NCBI GenBank assembly: GCA_964349045.1
Contig: CAYGFI010000126.1
Coordinates: forward strand, 1 to 14,249
From: JACJXF01 sp964349045
Lineage (GTDB): Bacteria; Bacteroidota; Bacteroidia; Bacteroidales; GCA-2748055
Direction: 5' to 3'
Length of the DNA: 14,249 nucleotides
The notes below the pieces were generated by a model. The model did not search any database. It had not been told where the DNA came from and saw only the letters and a list, made by a program, of their open reading frames with translations. Below, one piece after another: positions 7,406-14,249 of this stretch. The position numbers and the translations under genes are program-made. Numbering within the stretch: the stretch's first letter is position 1; every line of letters begins with the position of its first letter.

Positions 7406-7413
7406 CAAATATA
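7406..7413 (-). promoter_or_regulatory. Candidate -7 element for vapBC
   Basis: On the minus strand this reads TATATTTG, an exact TAnnTTTG match 25 nt before the vapB ATG. It overlaps the inverted repeat at 7410-7430, which supports autorepression. Confidence 0.5.
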
Positions 7414-7430
7414 CGATATGGTTTCGTATA
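7410..7430. promoter_or_regulatory. Putative VapB/VapBC operator (7-bp inverted repeat)
   Basis: TATACGA at 7410-7416 and TCGTATA at 7424-7430 are perfect inverted repeats with a 7-base spacer. The site overlaps the candidate vapBC -7 element and lies 28 nt before the vapB start, where antitoxin operators are typically found. Confidence 0.55.
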
Positions 7431-7654
7431 ATTAACGAAAAAGGTCATATTTTTCCTGTAAAGATGCCTTTGTTAATATATTAGAATTATTGGGGTGTAT
7501 ATGCATATCCTGATATTGTTAAAATTCCACCACAGCTTTTGAATTTATTTACTGTTTATACGTTAATTAATAAAGCTTTTCTTACTTTCGGATTTTTAAT
7601 TTCATTAAATTTTATGAATTAAGAAATAAAAACAATAACCCTATTACCAATACT

Positions 7655-8941
7655 ATGACAACTGCTTCAACTCATGATAATTCAGCAAAAAGTTATGTTT
7701 TGCCAATGATCATCATCTCAGTCTTATTCTTTATTTTCGGGTTTGTAACATGGCTTAACGGGATACTGATCCCTTACCTTCAGATTGCCTGTGAACTAAC
7801 CAATTTTCAGGCGTTGCTGGTAGCTTTTGCTTTTTATATCGCCTATACCGTGATGGCATTGCCCTCTGCATGGGTGCTTGAGCGGAGCGGGCTTAAAAAT
7901 GGGATGATGCTTGGTCTTTTCGTTATTGCACTGGGAACGCTCATGTTTATTCCCGCTGCTTACTCCCGTACATACTGGGTTTTTCTTCTGGCGCTGTTCG
8001 TGATGGGTACCGGACTTGCCATCCTGCAAACGGCTTCAAATCCATATATAACCATTATTGGTCCGCGTGAAAGTGCGGCCAGACGAATCAGTATCCTGGG
8101 TATTTGTAATAAGCTGGCCGGAGCCATTGCTCCACTTTTACTTGCCTACTATATTTTCAGCGATGGAGATGCTTTTATAAAGAGTTTAGAAGGACTTGAT
8201 CAAACAGCCCGAAGTCTGGCTCTGGATTCACTTGCACTTCGTGTTATCAACCCTTATATTTTCATGACTATCGTGCTTGTCATCATGGGGATTGGATTGC
8301 GTTTATCTCCTTTACCCGAAATTGAACAGGAACAGGATCCGGACGTTAATGAAAGTCTGATAAAAAGTAAATCCAGTATTTTTGCTTTTCCTCACCTTAT
8401 CCTGGGAGTTGTTACTTTATTCTTCTATGTCGGAGCTGAGGTTATTGCCGGTGATACAATCATTCGTTATGGATTATCTCTTGATATAAAAATGGAATTG
8501 GCTAAACGTTTTACTTCCTATACCATGGTTGCGATGCTTGCAGGTTATATCCTGGGAATTCTGCTGATTCCAAGATATTTAGATCAGCGGAAAGCTCTTA
8601 TGATTTCAGCCATACTTGGTGTGATATTCACTCTGGGAGCCATATTTGCTACCGGAATTAATTCAATAATTTTTGTTGCTCTTTTCGGACTTTCAAATGC
8701 AATTGTATGGCCTGCGGTCTGGCCACTTGCGCTGCATAACCTGGGTAGTTTTATCAGCAAAGGTTCGGCGCTTCTCATTATGGCAATTTCCGGTGGTGCA
8801 ATCCTGCCTCTGGTCTGGGGCAAATTTGCTGACATATTTTCCTCGCAACAGGCATATTGGATCATGCTTCCCTGTTACCTGGTTATACTTTTTTATGCTC
8901 TCAGGGGATATAAACTTACAAGTTGGAGTAGGAATAATTAG
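7655..8941 (+). CDS. Sugar MFS transporter, GluP/NagP-like (FucP family)
   Basis: A 428-residue inner-membrane protein with about 12 hydrophobic segments, of the FHS (fucose-galactose-glucose/H+ symporter) branch of the major facilitator superfamily. Family landmarks are FFIFGFVTWLNGILIPYLQ in the first helix (residues 25-43), YIAYTVMALPSAW (61-73), and GLAILQTASNPYITIIGP (120-137). Position 125 is Gln; FucP has a proton-coupling Glu in the corresponding LETAANP segment, and to my knowledge the LQTAANP form is typical of the glucose/galactose and N-acetylglucosamine permeases. It heads a plus-strand cluster with a NahK-like kinase and a deaminase/deacetylase fusion, so N-acetylglucosamine or a related hexosamine is the best guess for substrate. 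No convincing promoter was found in the 246-nt gap shared with the divergent vapBC. Confidence 0.88.
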   Translation: MTTASTHDNSAKSYVLPMIIISVLFFIFGFVTWLNGILIPYLQIACELTNFQALLVAFAFYIAYTVMALPSAWVLERSGLKNGMMLGLFVIALGTLMFIPAAYSRTYWVFLLALFVMGTGLAILQTASNPYITIIGPRESAARRISILGICNKLAGAIAPLLLAYYIFSDGDAFIKSLEGLDQTARSLALDSLALRVINPYIFMTIVLVIMGIGLRLSPLPEIEQEQDPDVNESLIKSKSSIFAFPHLILGVVTLFFYVGAEVIAGDTIIRYGLSLDIKMELAKRFTSYTMVAMLAGYILGILLIPRYLDQRKALMISAILGVIFTLGAIFATGINSIIFVALFGLSNAIVWPAVWPLALHNLGSFISKGSALLIMAISGGAILPLVWGKFADIFSSQQAYWIMLPCYLVILFYALRGYKLTSWSRNN

Positions 8942-8944
8942 TTT

Positions 8945-8978
8945 AATTTGAAAATTTAACAATTTGAAAATTTGAAAA
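8945..8978. repeat. Short AT-rich direct repeats AATTTGAAAATTT
   Basis: AATTTGAAAATTT occurs at 8945-8957 and 8961-8973, followed by a further GAAAA. It sits in the gap between the permease and kinase genes. Low complexity, probably a slippage product. Confidence 0.6.
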
Positions 8979-9028
8979 TGAGGCAATCTGATAATTCAGA
9001 GAAATTATAACAATTTGTATTGACTATC

Positions 9029-10132
9029 ATGTCCATAAATCCATCCATACCAGCCTCTAAATTTCAAATCAGCTCAAAAATTGATTCTATCACCCCATTG
9101 GTCGAGGGAAATATTCACGAAAGTTTTATCGTGAAAACTTCAGGGTCTGATTCTTATCATTACCTCCTGCAACACAAAAATAAAAATGTGTTCCGGGATG
9201 TTCCTGCCATGATGCAGAATATATCGCTGGTTTCAAAACATCTGAAGTTCAAGGTCGAAAATAAAGGACTTGATCCCCTCAGACATGCCCTTACTTTGAT
9301 CCCGGCGCTTTCAGGCGAACTTTATTATATTGACTCTGAAGGCGAGTACTGGGCAATGTGTCTTTTTATAAAAGATTCGGTAACTTACCATATTCCGGTC
9401 AATGGTTTAATGGCTTTTTCCGGTGGTCGCGGAACCGGGGAGTTTCATTATTTGTTATCCGATTTTACAGAACCCCTTACCGATATTCTTCCGGGATTTC
9501 ATAATTTGCGCTATCGTTATGAGCAATGGGATGGCGTAATAGGTAATATTTCAAAATCTCTGAAATCTCTTTACAGTAAAGAAATTGACTGGATTGAAAG
9601 CAGGAGAGAGGACATGATGAATTTCCGGAGTCTGTTCGAAAATGGACAAATTCCCATAAGGGTTGCTCACAATGATGCAAAACTGCTGAATATTCTTTTC
9701 GATAAACAGGGTGAGGTTTTATGTCTGATCGACCTCGATACGGTACTTTACGGAAGTGTTTTGTATGATTATGGTGATGCTATCAGGTCCTATACAAATA
9801 CAGGAGCTGAAGACGATGTAAATCCGGAGAATGTGCATATTAACATGGATTATTATGAAGCGTTTACCCGGGGGTATATACGGGAAGCATCTACTTTTCT
9901 GAACCAGACAGAAGTTGACAGCCTGGCTTTTGCTGCCCGTTATATCACTTTCGAGCAACTATTGCGTTTCCTGATGGATTATCTGGATGGAAACCGCTAT
10001 TATCGGATTTCCCATCCGGAACATAACATCCAACGGTCAAGAGCGCAGTATGCTTTATTGATGGATATAGAGAAGAATTTTGGAAAAATGGTAAATATCG
10101 TGCTTGATATTTATAAGAAATATCAAACATAA
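9029..10132 (+). CDS. NahK-like hexosamine kinase (aminoglycoside phosphotransferase fold)
   Basis: A 367-residue small-molecule kinase of the APH / choline kinase fold, close in motif to N-acetylhexosamine 1-kinase (NahK). The catalytic loop reads AHNDAKLLNILFD (H214, N215, catalytic D216, Mg-binding N221). The metal-binding loop reads LIDLDTV (D235, D237), followed by LYDYGDAIR (D250) and an acidic stretch of the kind seen in NahK. The N-terminal lobe has VEGNIHESFIV for nucleotide binding. NahK phosphorylates GlcNAc or GalNAc at C1; whether this enzyme targets O1 or O6 cannot be told from sequence. The frame is open to a TTG at 9020, but the ATG at 9029 is the normal codon. The gene lies 87 nt after the permease and is probably co-transcribed with it. 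An antibiotic-resistance role is unlikely given the neighbours. Confidence 0.82.
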   Translation: MSINPSIPASKFQISSKIDSITPLVEGNIHESFIVKTSGSDSYHYLLQHKNKNVFRDVPAMMQNISLVSKHLKFKVENKGLDPLRHALTLIPALSGELYYIDSEGEYWAMCLFIKDSVTYHIPVNGLMAFSGGRGTGEFHYLLSDFTEPLTDILPGFHNLRYRYEQWDGVIGNISKSLKSLYSKEIDWIESRREDMMNFRSLFENGQIPIRVAHNDAKLLNILFDKQGEVLCLIDLDTVLYGSVLYDYGDAIRSYTNTGAEDDVNPENVHINMDYYEAFTRGYIREASTFLNQTEVDSLAFAARYITFEQLLRFLMDYLDGNRYYRISHPEHNIQRSRAQYALLMDIEKNFGKMVNIVLDIYKKYQT

Positions 10133-10148
10133 AACTATTTCATTTAAC

Positions 10149-10220
10149 CACGGATCACAGAGAAACGTAATAGTGGAGTGGTTGCCGGTTGGTTTTGGAA
10201 ATTTTATTTCAATCTCCGTG
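10149..10220. repeat. Remnant CACGGA...TCCGTG intergenic repeat
   Basis: CACGGA (10149-10154, followed by TCACAGAG) and TCCGTG (10215-10220, followed by TGACTC) are inverted across 60 bases. The sequence resembles the CACGGA-CACAGAG type of repeat often seen between genes in Bacteroidetes, here strongly decayed. Confidence 0.35.
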
Positions 10221-10237
10221 TGACTCACTTCTCTCAG

Positions 10238-10245
10238 TACCTTTG
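10238..10245 (+). promoter_or_regulatory. Candidate -7 element for the deaminase/deacetylase gene
   Basis: TACCTTTG followed by TTG is an exact TAnnTTTG match 32 nt before the ATG at 10278, a typical leader length for Bacteroidetes. No clear -33 TTTG is present. It would allow the gene to be expressed apart from the two upstream genes. Confidence 0.45.
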
Positions 10246-10277
10246 TTGTAAATAGTCATAAAAAAATCAAAAACCCT

Positions 10278-12614
10278 ATGCAAAAAATCTTCAGTTCAAA
10301 AGTGGAACAGGCTTTCCTTTTGGAATCCGGCATCCGGGAAATGACTACTAAAATTCCGTATATAACGGTTAGCGATTTTCCCAAACTCGGGTTGTTTACT
10401 GCCCTTCGATTCCTCGAGTGGGCATCCGCTCATCCTGAAGGGGTAATAAGTCTGCCAACAGGCAAGACCCCCGAATACTTCATCAAATATACACAATACC
10501 TTTTAACCGGTTGGAATGAAAAGAACATCACTTCATTGCGTGAAAAATATGGCCTTGACGGTTTGAAGCGTCCTGATTTGAGAGGACTGCATTTTGTACA
10601 AATCGATGAGTTTTATCCAATTGATCCCTCGCAACATAACAGCTTTTATAATTATGTCAGAAATTTTTATATCGGGGGATTTGGTCTTGACTACGCCAAA
10701 GCATTACTGATCAATTCAGAGGAAATCCCGTTAGCCGGAAAGCACCATTTTCTGGAAGTTTTCCCCGACTACAAAATTGATTTATCACTCCGTTTCCGTG
10801 AGGCGAAATCTGTTTTGGAGAAAATCCAACAGGACTCGATATTCCTTATAGATAACTGGTGTTCGGCTTATGAATTGAAGATCAGGGAAAAGGGAGGTAT
10901 CGGTTTTTTCCTTGGGGGAATTGGCCCCGATGGACATATTGCTTTTAATACCCGGGGATCGGATCTTTATTCTACCACACGTCTTACCGGAACCAATTTC
11001 GAAACACAGGCTGTTGCAGCGGGCGACCTGGGAGGAATTGAAGTTTCCCGGAACCGGCTGGTCATTACCATTGGCCTGGAAACCATCACTTTTAATCCAC
11101 AGGCTGTAGCTGTAATTTTTGCAGCCGGTGAGGCAAAAGCAGATATTGTTAAGCATTCTCTCGAAAGCGAACTGGATACTGTTTATCCTGCTACAGTTAT
11201 GCAACGCCTTCCTGATAGTCGTTTTTATCTTACCGTGGGAGCTGCTTCCCAACTTAAAGACAGCCTTCTCCGGTATTATAAAACAGGTTCATGGAATCAT
11301 GAAAAAACCGAAAGATCAATCATTGACCTGTGCAGGAAACTTGATAAATACGGTCATCACCTAACCATGGAGGATCTTAAAACTGATGTCTATTGCGCAA
11401 TGATTCCAGGACTGAATGATGATACCGTTTCAACTGTGATTGATTCTGTAAAAGCAAAACTGGCCAGAGGAATGAAAAAAGATGAAAACCAGATATTGTA
11501 CCATACCGGTCCTCATCACGATGATATTATGCTGGGAATTATGCCATATACTAACCGCCAGGTAAGGTCGGCCAGCAACCAGATGCATTTTTCGGTGCTT
11601 ACTTCCGGATTTACTGCAGTTACAAATGGTTTTGTATTGGATATATTAAAAGAAACTTTGAGGCTTATTACTATCAGTAAGATTCAGATGACAAAATATC
11701 CTGATTTTTTCGAGAAAGGTTACCAACTCAAGTTTGATAAGGATGTTTATCATTTTCTCGATAATGTGGCTGAGAGAAATGAAGAAGAGAAAAAACGAGG
11801 GCTTTGCCACAGACTGGTAAGAGCAGTTGTTGGAATATACAATGTAAAAAATAAAGAAGGACTTGTATCTCAGATAAATTCTATTATCACAGAGTTAGAA
11901 GGAAGTTATGACGGTGGGAAAAACTCCCCCGAAATACAACAACTTAAAGGCATGCTCCGCGAGATGGAAGAGGAGCTTGTGTGGGCACATTTCGGCGTAC
12001 CGGTTAAGAATGTTCATCACCTGAGGCTTGGTTTTTATAAAGGAGATCTCTTTACCGAAAATCCTGAAAAGGAAAGAGATGTTTTGCCAATTCTGGAGGA
12101 ATTCAGGAAATATGAACCCACTGTAATAAGCCTTGCCCTTGATCCTGAAGGCAGTGGCCCGGATACGCATTATAAGGTATTGCAGGCAATAGCGGGAGCA
12201 GTAAAAGAATGGCAGAAAGAGGCTGATTTATCAAAACTGCGGATTTTAGGTTACCGGAACGTGTGGTATAGATTTCATCCTGCTGATGTGGAGATGATTG
12301 TACCGGTATCACTTAATGCGCTGGATATTCTGGAAACCTCTTTTACTGAGAGTTATATGAGCCAGGTGAATGCCTCCTTCCCAAGCTATGAATACGACGG
12401 GAAATTCAGCGAGCTCACACGAAAAATCTGGGTTAAACAGCTTAAGCAAATTCAACTTTTGCTGGGAAAAAATTTCTTTTACGAGAACGATCATCCATTG
12501 ATCCGTGCCACGCATGGACTTGTTTACATCAAGGAGATGAACGCCGGACAATTCATTTCAATGGCAAGAGAGCTTGAAAAACTTACGGAAGGGTTGTCTT
12601 TGCAGGAGGATTAA
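10278..12614 (+). CDS. Glucosamine-6-phosphate deaminase-like / PIG-L deacetylase-like fusion
   Basis: A 778-residue cytosolic two-domain protein. Residues about 30-340 are NagB-like: phosphate-loop SLPTGKTPEYF (58-68), VQIDEFYP (107-114, D110 matching NagB Asp72), GGIGPDGHIAFN (213-224, D218 and H220 matching Asp141 and His143), and FAAGEAKADIV (281-291). NagB has Asn-Glu-Pro after this motif, but here it is Asn-Thr-Arg, so the catalytic Glu148 position is T225. Residues about 405-680 resemble PIG-L/LmbE zinc deacetylases: GPHHDDIMLG (411-420) replaces the usual HPDDE box, and GPDTHYKV (628-635) may supply the third metal ligand, H631. The family is common in Bacteroidetes, usually near 650 residues, so this one is long. 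A likely role is deacetylation plus deamination of an N-acetylhexosamine phosphate. It follows the permease and kinase genes by 145 nt. Fusion architecture is sure; the exact reaction is not. Confidence 0.85.
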   Translation: MQKIFSSKVEQAFLLESGIREMTTKIPYITVSDFPKLGLFTALRFLEWASAHPEGVISLPTGKTPEYFIKYTQYLLTGWNEKNITSLREKYGLDGLKRPDLRGLHFVQIDEFYPIDPSQHNSFYNYVRNFYIGGFGLDYAKALLINSEEIPLAGKHHFLEVFPDYKIDLSLRFREAKSVLEKIQQDSIFLIDNWCSAYELKIREKGGIGFFLGGIGPDGHIAFNTRGSDLYSTTRLTGTNFETQAVAAGDLGGIEVSRNRLVITIGLETITFNPQAVAVIFAAGEAKADIVKHSLESELDTVYPATVMQRLPDSRFYLTVGAASQLKDSLLRYYKTGSWNHEKTERSIIDLCRKLDKYGHHLTMEDLKTDVYCAMIPGLNDDTVSTVIDSVKAKLARGMKKDENQILYHTGPHHDDIMLGIMPYTNRQVRSASNQMHFSVLTSGFTAVTNGFVLDILKETLRLITISKIQMTKYPDFFEKGYQLKFDKDVYHFLDNVAERNEEEKKRGLCHRLVRAVVGIYNVKNKEGLVSQINSIITELEGSYDGGKNSPEIQQLKGMLREMEEELVWAHFGVPVKNVHHLRLGFYKGDLFTENPEKERDVLPILEEFRKYEPTVISLALDPEGSGPDTHYKVLQAIAGAVKEWQKEADLSKLRILGYRNVWYRFHPADVEMIVPVSLNALDILETSFTESYMSQVNASFPSYEYDGKFSELTRKIWVKQLKQIQLLLGKNFFYENDHPLIRATHGLVYIKEMNAGQFISMARELEKLTEGLSLQED

Positions 12615-12729
12615 TCCCTTAATAATATCAGGACAGATTTAAAAATAATTGAGTGTCAGGAATTAATAATATGAAAGAGATTCCTCGCTAACGATCGGAA
12701 TGACAGGGTCTTGCTGGTGACAAAAGGTA

Positions 12730-12767
12730 CAACGGAGGAGATTTGCATTAACAAATATCCTCCGTTG
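12730..12767. repeat. Hairpin with 16-bp arms and one mismatch
   Basis: The arms 12730-12745 and 12752-12767 are complementary except at one position, with a 6-base loop CATTAA. The stem base is CAACGGAGGA. No T-run follows directly, so it is a weak candidate for an intrinsic terminator. Confidence 0.7.
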
Positions 12768-12793
12768 CACCCCAAATGACAAAAAGAGGTGTC

Positions 12794-12835
12794 ATTCCTC
12801 ATTTCGTCCCGATTTATCGGGACGAAATGAGGAAT
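12794..12835. terminator. Perfect 20-bp-arm hairpin, possible bidirectional terminator
   Basis: Arms at 12794-12813 and 12816-12835 are perfect reverse complements with a 2-base TT loop, the strongest stem in the window. It stands between two convergent genes, where it could stop transcripts from both. There is no U-run, so terminator function is inferred from position and stem strength only. Confidence 0.45.
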
Positions 12836-12951
12836 CTCAAACTTATGGAACAAGTTATTTAATACAAAACATATTTGTTCATTTCCCAAATTATTCATAA
12901 TTGCCGGTACTCATATAAAATTAAATTCAAAATTCAAAAACAGCCCCAGTC

Positions 12952-14103
12952 TCATTCCTCAGTATCAAACTGTGTTTTAAGAGTAATTTTAAGGAAAAAA
13001 TATCCGATGATACCGGCGATCAGCGATGCGAGAATAATTGCGATTTTTGAACTGTTTACTAATTCTTCTGTGTCAAACGCAAGAAGGGTAATGAAAATTG
13101 ACATAGTAAATCCAATACCACCCAGAAATCCGACTCCGATAATATTTTTCCATTTTAAGTCAGAAGGTAACGCACAAAATCCAAGGCCAACGCCAACTAA
13201 TGAAAATAACCAGATACCCAAAGGCTTTCCTAATACCAATCCGGCAAAAATTCCAAGACTATTGGCCTCGATTAATCCGCTTTGCCAGCCAGCGCCTATA
13301 ATAATGCTGGTATTAGCCAATGCAAATAATGGTAAAATAAAAAATGCCACAGGTTTGTGCAACAGATGTTGAAGGATGAAAGATGGTGATTTTTCTCCCC
13401 CGTGGCTGAATGGAATGACAAATGCCAGTAAAACACCTGTTATTGTTGCATGTACCCCTGATTTCGACATGAAATACCACATGAAAACACCTCCAATTAA
13501 ATAAGGGATCAGGTTGCAGACTTTCACGCGATTCAGAATGAAAAGAAAGGCCCAGATACCTATTGCAATAAGTAAATTTGTTATTGCCAAAGAACAGGTA
13601 TAGAAAAGTGCAATAATAATAATAGCTCCCAAATCATCAATGACAGCAAATGCTGTCAGGAATATTTTCAGAGAACCGGGAACACGCTTTCCTAATAAGG
13701 ATAAAATGCCAATGGCAAAAGCAATATCTGTCGCCATAGGAATGGCTACGCCTGACTGAGTTGTTGAACCAAAGTTGAATAATGAAAAGAGAATTGCCGG
13801 AACCAGCATTCCTCCTATTGCTCCGAAGATGGGTAGTGAAGCATTTTTTAAGCTGTTGAGTTCTCCTTCATATAATTCCCGCTCAAGTTCTAATCCGATA
13901 AGCAGAAAAAAGATAGCCATCAGTCCGTCATTTATCCAATGTACAATGCTGTGCCCGCCTACATCATAATTCCAGATCTTTATATATTCAGTCTGCCAGA
14001 TCGAATTGGCAAGCACGAGCGATAGCAGGGTCGCGAAAACTAAAATAAGTCCACCTGCTTTTTCGCTGCTAAAAAATTCGTTAAATAATTTTGTTAATTT
14101 CAT
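12952..14103 (-). CDS. nhaA: Na+/H+ antiporter NhaA
   Basis: A 383-residue inner-membrane antiporter that exports Na+ (or Li+) in exchange for protons and so controls internal pH and sodium. Landmarks align with E. coli NhaA at a constant offset of seven: D126 (Asp133) in MATDIAFA, the ion-binding pair D156-D157 (Asp163-Asp164) in VIDDLGA, H218 (His225) in SGVHAT, and K293 (Lys300) in LGKPLGIW. The C-terminal GGIGFTMSIFI segment is also typical. All functional residues are kept, so the protein should be active. Length is normal. It stands alone, convergent with the amino-sugar cluster and separated from it by the palindromic element. The last residues (Asp-Thr-Glu-Glu) form a short acidic cytoplasmic tail. 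Confidence 0.97.
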   Translation of the reverse strand: MKLTKLFNEFFSSEKAGGLILVFATLLSLVLANSIWQTEYIKIWNYDVGGHSIVHWINDGLMAIFFLLIGLELERELYEGELNSLKNASLPIFGAIGGMLVPAILFSLFNFGSTTQSGVAIPMATDIAFAIGILSLLGKRVPGSLKIFLTAFAVIDDLGAIIIIALFYTCSLAITNLLIAIGIWAFLFILNRVKVCNLIPYLIGGVFMWYFMSKSGVHATITGVLLAFVIPFSHGGEKSPSFILQHLLHKPVAFFILPLFALANTSIIIGAGWQSGLIEANSLGIFAGLVLGKPLGIWLFSLVGVGLGFCALPSDLKWKNIIGVGFLGGIGFTMSIFITLLAFDTEELVNSSKIAIILASLIAGIIGYFFLKITLKTQFDTEE

Positions 14104-14154
14104 TTGTTTAATACTAATATAGAGCCAGGTAATATTGGGTAAAACTTATATTCT

Positions 14155-14162
14155 CAAATCTA
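14155..14162 (-). promoter_or_regulatory. Candidate -7 element for nhaA
   Basis: On the minus strand this reads TAGATTTG, an exact TAnnTTTG match 51 nt before the nhaA ATG at 14103. No -33 TTTG was found at the expected spacing. Confidence 0.35.
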
Positions 14163-14237
14163 ACTCGTAACGGGTGACGTTTGACTCATCAATGTGTCGG
14201 TGCCTGAAATACGTTGACCAAAAAAACGGTTAACACT

Positions 14238-14249
14238 ATGGCAAAAGTA
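14238..14249 (+). CDS. Possible start of a gene cut by the window edge
   Basis: ATGGCAAAAGTA at the very end would encode Met-Ala-Lys-Val, a common protein beginning, in a gene divergent from nhaA. Four codons are too few to identify anything, and no ribosome binding site is obvious. Confidence 0.3.

Larger units (their letters stand above)
12677..12838. repeat. Composite palindromic intergenic element, 162 bp
   Basis: Several nested inverted repeats share one block. The outer ends are GAGATTCCTC (12677-12686) and its reverse complement GAGGAATCTC (12829-12838). Inside, GGAATGACA (12697-12705) is inverted at 12790-12798. The start resembles the widespread ATTCCTCGCT...CGGAATGACA intergenic repeat. 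It looks like a non-coding mobile or REP/MITE-like element; no coding frame is present. Confidence 0.7.
12615..12951. other. Intergenic region between convergent genes, filled by palindromic repeats
   Basis: 337 bases between the ends of the deaminase/deacetylase gene and nhaA. No gene is present. The central half is a nested set of inverted repeats (12677-12838) and the flanks are plain AT-rich DNA. The hairpins could terminate transcription from both sides. Confidence 0.7.

Noticed and set aside
9020..9028. TTG start for the kinase gene
   Set aside because: A normal ATG lies three codons further in, and no feature supports the longer form.
9029..10132. Aminoglycoside resistance gene
   Set aside because: The fold is shared, but the metal-binding loop resembles NahK and the neighbours are amino-sugar genes, so a metabolic kinase is more likely.
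10785..11252. Minus-strand open frame of 155 codons inside the deaminase/deacetylase gene
   Set aside because: It is a shadow of the strongly supported plus-strand gene, with no recognisable motifs.
14200..14235. Imperfect inverted pair GTTGACC / GGTTAAC before the last ATG
   Set aside because: Seven bases with a mismatch; too weak to call an operator without the downstream gene.

Overview
The window looks like chromosomal DNA of a Bacteroidetes bacterium, probably Bacteroidales-like. Coding DNA is moderately AT-rich and intergenic DNA very AT-rich. Several gene starts are preceded by the Bacteroidetes -7 promoter motif TAnnTTTG instead of an E. coli-type -35/-10 pair, and Shine-Dalgarno sequences are weak. 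The fused NagB/PIG-L protein, the sugar MFS permease and the gene pairings also fit that phylum. Lineage is inferred; there is no rRNA or other marker here.

Left part (1-1839). A CGNR zinc-finger regulator on the minus strand is divergent from a small antibiotic-biosynthesis-monooxygenase (ABM) fold protein. About 790 bases without an intact gene follow. They hold a GC-rich block of degenerate tandem repeats, a 33-codon stump of an IS1182-type transposase, and a 17-bp direct repeat just past the end of uvrB. This is a small graveyard of mobile or repetitive DNA.

Middle (1840-7408). On the minus strand an exported endonuclease/exonuclease/phosphatase-fold protein lies 13 nt upstream of uvrB and is probably co-transcribed with it. 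Divergent from them is a soluble class III nucleotide cyclase fused to a phosphodiesterase-like HD domain. One of its two catalytic metal-binding aspartates is replaced by serine. A vapBC toxin-antitoxin pair follows on the minus strand, with a 7-bp perfect inverted repeat over its promoter.

Right part (7409-14249). Three plus-strand genes form an amino-sugar cluster: a sugar/H+ MFS permease, a NahK-like phosphotransferase, and a 778-residue fusion of a glucosamine-6-phosphate deaminase-like domain with a PIG-L-type deacetylase domain. A plausible combined job is uptake, phosphorylation, deacetylation and deamination of N-acetylglucosamine or a relative, without separate NagA and NagB enzymes. 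The cluster ends in a nested palindromic intergenic element of 162 bp that includes a 42-bp near-perfect hairpin. The convergent gene beyond it is nhaA, a Na+/H+ antiporter. The last 12 bases may be the first codons of another plus-strand gene.

There is no CRISPR array, rRNA, tRNA or prophage. The points most worth following are the cyclase-HD fusion with its altered metal site, the deaminase/deacetylase fusion with its altered catalytic motif, and the palindromic element at 12677-12838.
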